Assembly: GCA_025716855.1 (NCBI GenBank)
Contig: JAIXMQ010000018.1
Coordinates: 310,001 to 374,000, forward strand
Origin: Pilaira anomala
Lineage: Eukaryota; Mucoromycota; Mucoromycetes; Mucorales; Mucoraceae
Direction of reading: 5' to 3'
DNA length: 64,000 nucleotides
The translations under genes were made by a program, and so were the position numbers. The notes under the pieces were generated by a model, which had not been told where the DNA came from, searched no databases, and saw nothing but the letters and a program-made list of their open reading frames with translations. Below are positions 59,917 to 64,000 of this stretch, one piece after another (position 1 is the first letter of the stretch; the number at the start of each line of letters is the position of its first letter).

Positions 59917-61918
59917 ATGAGTTTTCAACCTGCCATCATCCAAGCTTTTAAAATAAGCCCTTCAAATACGAGTGTTATTAGAGAATGTAAAATAACAAGT
60001 CTTTTTTTTTTTTAACAAGGTTGATATACTAACTTTATATTATTATTGTAGTAGAATCCATATGTAATATATACTCTTTAACACCAGAGAAATTAAAAAT
60101 GAAGTGGGAAGCGTTTGCTTTAACTTCTCAATGCGACTTGATACCTACTTTACCTTATATCAAAATCCTTCGAAACTCTTTACAGCGAGACTTTGAAAGG
60201 AATTTAAAGTCAAGACGTACAGTCAAGGGTAAAGTGGCAACGAAGCGTGGAGGTGCTTTTGATTTTTCTGAATATGGACTTGATAGTGTGAAACAAGAAG
60301 ATTCTGTAGATGACTTGTAAGTCTTTTTTTTTTTTTTTTTTTTTTTTTTATGAAAAAGAGTTATTCAATATATACTAACGCACTTCTATAAGTATGGCTA
60401 ATTTGTTTGAAAGACCAGCAAAAGCAATATCATCAACAAAACCTATGGTGACAAAAACAAATTTGACGCCCACAGCCGCATCTAACCAATTCATGAATCG
60501 ACCTAAATCACATGTGATTGAATCACAATATAATGGACATTTACCAATGCCGGACAAGGATAATAGCGATCTGGATATGATTAAAAATACATTTAGTTTT
60601 GGATATACACAAGGACCTGTCAAACCTTATCGATTTATGTTTGAAAAGATTAAAGAAAAATCCGAAGGACTTGCTGAACGTATCGATTATATTGGTAGCT
60701 TGATTCAAAAAGAATATGAAATTGAAGCATTTGGTAATCCAGGTATAGCAGGCCAAGAAGCAATCTATGCTTATGGTTTGATTAGCTCGGATCATGGCTC
60801 AGAACAAAGAATCAATGAGAAATCGATTTTACTTCAAACTTCGAGAGATTTAGGGATGGGAAAAAGAGTTTTATTGGATTTAAGTAGAGTGGAATCATAT
60901 CAATTATTTCCAGGACAAGTTATTGGTGTAAAAGGTACTAATCATAACGGAATTCGATTCCTTGTAGATGAAGTATTCATGGTAAATATATATAATTCAT
61001 TTATGTTATGCATATAACTTACTTTATTTTACTACTTTTAGCCACCTATGCCTGTAAGAGATCAGTATGAAATTAAAGAAAACAAGACAATAGATATGAT
61101 CGTATCAGCTGGACCTTATACGTTGGACAATGATTTACTTTTCAGTCCATTACAAGAACTATTAAATCATTGTAAAAAAGAAAGACCAGACACATTAATC
61201 TTGATGGGACCATTTTTATCAGTCGATCATCCTGCCATCAGCTCAGCCAGATTACACGCTTTACCCGAACAAATCTTTTATGAGCAAGTGATAACCCAAT
61301 TAGAAAGTTTATTAAGTTCTTGTACTGAAACGCACATCTTTTTAATCCCACATCCAAATGATATTATTCAAAATTACAACTTATTCCCTCAACCTGCGTT
61401 GCCTGCCAATCTTAATATTAAACATGAACGTATTCATTTAGCTAGTAATCCTTGTTCTCTCTTGATCAATGGACATACGATTGGTATTGCTAATCTTGAT
61501 TTATTGTTGCGATTAGGAAGAGAAGAAATCATAAAGAATCCCATAGAAACAGATCGATTCAGTCGATTAACACAACACTTGTTACAACAACACACGTAAG
61601 TTTAGATATAATATAATTGTATATGTATTGACTGACATCTCTACATTTTTTTTTTTTTTTTTTAGTTACTACCCATTGTATCCACATGCAATTGAAGATA
61701 ATATCGATGCAGGATGTTTACTTGATATTCATTTACCTACCAAACCTGATATTCTTATTTTACCATCACAATTTAAAGAATTTGTAAAAGGAGTGAATGG
61801 ATCAGTATGTTTAAATCCTGGTTACTTGTGTAAACATCAAGTAGCTGGAACATATGCTAGAGTGATTTTATATCCTAATGTAGATGAACGTATACGAGTA
61901 GATTTATTAAAGTTATAA
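59917..61918 (+). CDS. POL12: DNA polymerase alpha-primase subunit B
   Basis: Accessory B subunit of DNA polymerase alpha-primase, needed for initiation of DNA synthesis. Five exons (59917-59986, 60052-60316, 60393-60981, 61042-61595, 61666-61918) keep frame and encode 576 residues. The conserved N-terminal block spans exons 1-2 (ICNIYSLTPEKLKMKWE). The OB-fold and inactive calcineurin-like phosphoesterase region carry PGQVIGVKGTN, IVSAGPYTLDNDL, ILMGPFLSVDHP and FLIPHPND. The end (SQFKEFVKG...GYLCKHQVAGTYAR) matches the family. Its stop lies 21 bp from that of the convergent LAMTOR1-like gene. Identification is strong. Confidence 0.94.
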
Positions 61919-61939
61919 TTATATATATATTTTTTTTTT

Positions 61940-62652
61940 TTAATATGCTTTTATTGAACTATCCGTCATTGTTAAATGAACTACCATTTCACCAACAGGT
62001 TCAATGTCAATATGTTGAAGTGCATCTTGAATTTCATCCATTGTTTGATATAACCAATCCACTTCACTATCCGTCATACCTCCATTGGGTTTGGCGGTTG
62101 TTAATGATTCTAGCGTATTATTATTGGTATCGAGCGTATCATATTGAGAAAGTTTTTTGGGTTGGATTTGTTGAACCAAATGACGATATTTGTTTTCACG
62201 TTCTTCGACATCTGTATCTTGTAGTGGATCCGTTTGTGCGCTTGATATATCGATTAAATTTCTACGCATGTAAAGTTAATCACTGTGAATTATTTCATTT
62301 TTTTTTTTATCTGTTATTTACTGTGTTGTTCTGTCAATAATACTATTCCAGAACTCTTGTTCTTTTTGTATATTGATAGGTTCATATGTTTTGTAGTTCC
62401 TTCGACTAAACAAAAAAAAAAAAAAAAAAAGATACTTCAGTATTCCAAAAGTCTATTGTGTGTATACTATGCTCTTACTTATCGTCTGCTATATCATCGT
62501 TTAACAAAGGATCATGAACACCATCCTATTCCATTTAAAATATTTAGTTATTTGTTCGAAAAAAAATAAAATAAAAAACTCCCGGAATAAATCAATTTTC
62601 AAGCTCTTTACTGTACATCATCGCGATCTTCTTTACTACCACAACAGCCCAT
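61940..62652 (-). CDS. LAMTOR1: LAMTOR1/p18-type Ragulator membrane anchor (Ego1-like)
   Basis: Predicted anchor holding the Ragulator/EGO complex and Rag GTPases on the vacuole for TORC1 signalling. Four exons, two of them tiny (62652-62617, 62525-62479, 62405-62322, 62261-61940), keep frame and give 162 residues, about the size of human LAMTOR1 (161). It starts MGCCGSKED, giving an N-myristoylation glycine followed by two palmitoylatable cysteines, the hallmark of p18. The segment TTQNLIDISSAQTDPL resembles the conserved NIIDVS helix region. A C-terminal helical part (DEIQDALQHIDI) ends the protein. Exon 1 is 12 codons; the choice of GTACAG donor is forced by phase. The assignment rests on the anchor motif, size and one conserved helix. 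Confidence 0.75.
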
Positions 62653-62837
62653 AGTGTGTTTCAAATACTAAGAGGAAGAAGTAAAAGAAAGGAATAAAAA
62701 TAAAAAATAAAAAAAAAGGCGGTTCGCAACCCAAAAATGGAACACTCTCTGATACGTCATACAAACTTTTTTTTTTTTATAAATAAAAAAAAAAAAAAAA
62801 AAAAGACCTGTTCCTTTATTTCTTTGTTAATATAATA

Positions 62838-63954
62838 ATGGTGCTGACCCGATACCAACAAGCGAATTTAAAAACAACAAAAGAACCCAGTAGCCACCAT
62901 GAAGCAGTACTTGTAAAAGATCCACCATTATTAACTATCTCTCGTTCAAGAGATTCATTTGAAGACGATATAACTGAAACTTCAGTAAAAGTGGATTCTT
63001 TATTAGAACAATTGGACGAGTAAAAGAAAGAATATATATCTTCAAGTTTGACACGATATTAAAAATCCTATTTTTTTTTTTTATAATACTATAGCTTTGA
63101 ATGTTCTACTCTGGATGCACTAATGGCTCGTTGGCCTTCTATGCATGCAAGATTAAAGGGCATGAAACCTCACCTACCACCAAAAAAAGACGATCATCGA
63201 CCTACATTAGGTATGTTGGAAAAAAAAAAAAAAAAAAGAAACAGGAGATTTTTTTTTTTTTTAATTGTTAACCATTGTTGTTGCTTAGTACTTGATTTGG
63301 ATGAAACTCTTCTACATACCTATCGCGACACAAATTATGAACAAGAAGTGGATTATGTAATTTATGCAAAAGATGGAAGTAGTTGCTTATTAGCTGGAAG
63401 ACTTCGACCGGGTGTGATCGATTTTCTGACTTGGGCAGCTAGTTCATTTGAAGTTGTTGTCTGGACAGCTGGTAGAGAAGATTATGCTCATATGGCTCGT
63501 GGTTGTCTTGATCCAGAAAATACATTGATTACGTAAGTTTTTTTTTTTTTTATTATTATTATTTTATATTCATTTTCATTTAACAATCTAAAATAGGCAT
63601 ATGTTGACTCGTAAATCATGTATTCGAATGAGATCTGGGTTAACTCGAGAAGTATTGTATATAAAAGACTTGTGCGCATTAGGTCGTGATCTAAGTAAAA
63701 CATTCCTGGTAGATAATACACCTCATGCGGCCTCGTTAAATTTAAGTAATTTAATACCGATTGAAGCCTATGTGGGAGCCAAATCAGATACAGAATTACT
63801 GGAATTACGAAGGTTTTTAGAAAGTAGTCTTGTACGGTTAACAGATCGAAAGGATGATATGCGAATTGTTTTATACAGACAGTTCAATTTGAAAAGAAGA
63901 CTTCGTGAACGCGTTGTAAATTGGAAACAACAACAGTTGATAAAAAAACAGTAA
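62838..63954 (+). CDS. FCP1/SCP-like (NIF family) CTD phosphatase
   Basis: HAD-superfamily protein phosphatase of the FCP1-homology (NIF/CTDSP) group; the likely substrate type is phosphoserine in RNA polymerase II CTD or another target. Four exons (62838-63019, 63095-63210, 63289-63532, 63597-63954) give 299 residues. The catalytic DxDxT motif is LDLDETLLHT, formed at the exon 2/3 junction. Downstream motifs are RPGVIDFLTWAASSFEVVVW with TAGREDYA, and the C-terminal FLVDNTPHAASLN. The N-terminal 90 residues are hydrophilic, so there is no mitochondrial or membrane anchor as in TIM50 or Dullard. The basic C-terminus ends KRRLRERVVNWKQQQ. The real substrate is unknown. Confidence 0.9.
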
Positions 63955-64000
63955 ATAGTATATATAACTCACACTCCTTTTTTTTTTTTTTTTTTTTTTT

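Noticed and set aside
1..64000. tRNA, rRNA or other standard RNA genes
   Set aside because: I looked for A-box/B-box pairs (GGTTCGAATCC-like) on both strands and found none convincing; a covariance-model scan would be decisive.

Overview
The window is nuclear DNA of a filamentous, early-diverging fungus, most likely Mucoromycota (Mucorales type). The evidence is: very AT-rich DNA full of poly-A/T runs; dense genes cut by many 45-120 nt GT-AG introns; fungal orthologues (ENA-type cation ATPase, Zn2Cys6 regulator, wax-synthase-like MBOAT) next to genes lost from yeasts and most Dikarya but kept in Mucoromycota (presenilin, Hv1 proton channel, GEN1-like nuclease, PRMT3). I rebuilt splicing by hand, using donor/acceptor sites and reading-frame continuity. 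Gene starts and ends given here are the spliced models.

Layout: 130-1787 (+) pyruvate dehydrogenase E1 alpha. 2180-5411 (-) an intact six-exon Fanzor (eukaryotic TnpB homologue), with a ~43-bp tandem repeat just upstream of it. 6.5-9.7 kb: an AIG1-type GTPase with a C-terminal CaaX box, bracketed by inverted copies of a dispersed repeat. 9861-11072 (+) wax-synthase-like MBOAT protein. 11323-15606 (-) coatomer alpha. 16082-17710 (+) GEN1/Yen1-like nuclease. 18001-23504 (-) RPB1. 24466-28592 (+) ELP1. 29676-35716 (+) VPS8. 36.0-38.6 kb: fold-back repeats around a small, apparently frameshifted coiled-coil gene. 39420-41304 (+) TRM5, whose 3' half is repeated in inverted orientation at 42.98-43.95 kb. 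44462-45352 (+) Zn2Cys6 regulator. 45554-47432 (-) presenilin, with a MYND zinc finger apparently spliced in frame onto its N-terminus. 47776-50932 (-) ENA-type P-type ATPase. 52827-54030 (+) DCC1. 54046-54834 (-) unknown protein. 55448-57056 (+) RING/TRAF-zinc-finger protein. 57096-57854 (-) Hv1. 57992-59693 (-) PRMT3. 59917-61918 (+) DNA polymerase alpha B subunit. 61940-62652 (-) LAMTOR1/p18. 62838-63954 (+) FCP1-like phosphatase.

Most genes are conserved housekeeping genes that do not form a functional cluster. They cover vesicle coats and tethers (COPA, VPS8), lysosomal signalling (LAMTOR1), transcription and its control (RPB1, FCP1-like phosphatase), tRNA modification (ELP1, TRM5), DNA replication and repair (POL12, DCC1, GEN1-like) and ion transport (ENA, Hv1). 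The accessory parts are the Fanzor locus, the repeat-flanked AIG1 GTPase, the 36-38.6 kb fold-back region and the TRM5 inverted duplication. The most notable observations are the complete Fanzor with a rearranged RuvC active site, the predicted MYND-presenilin fusion, and the 906-bp TRM5 inverted repeat with identical arms in every stretch compared.
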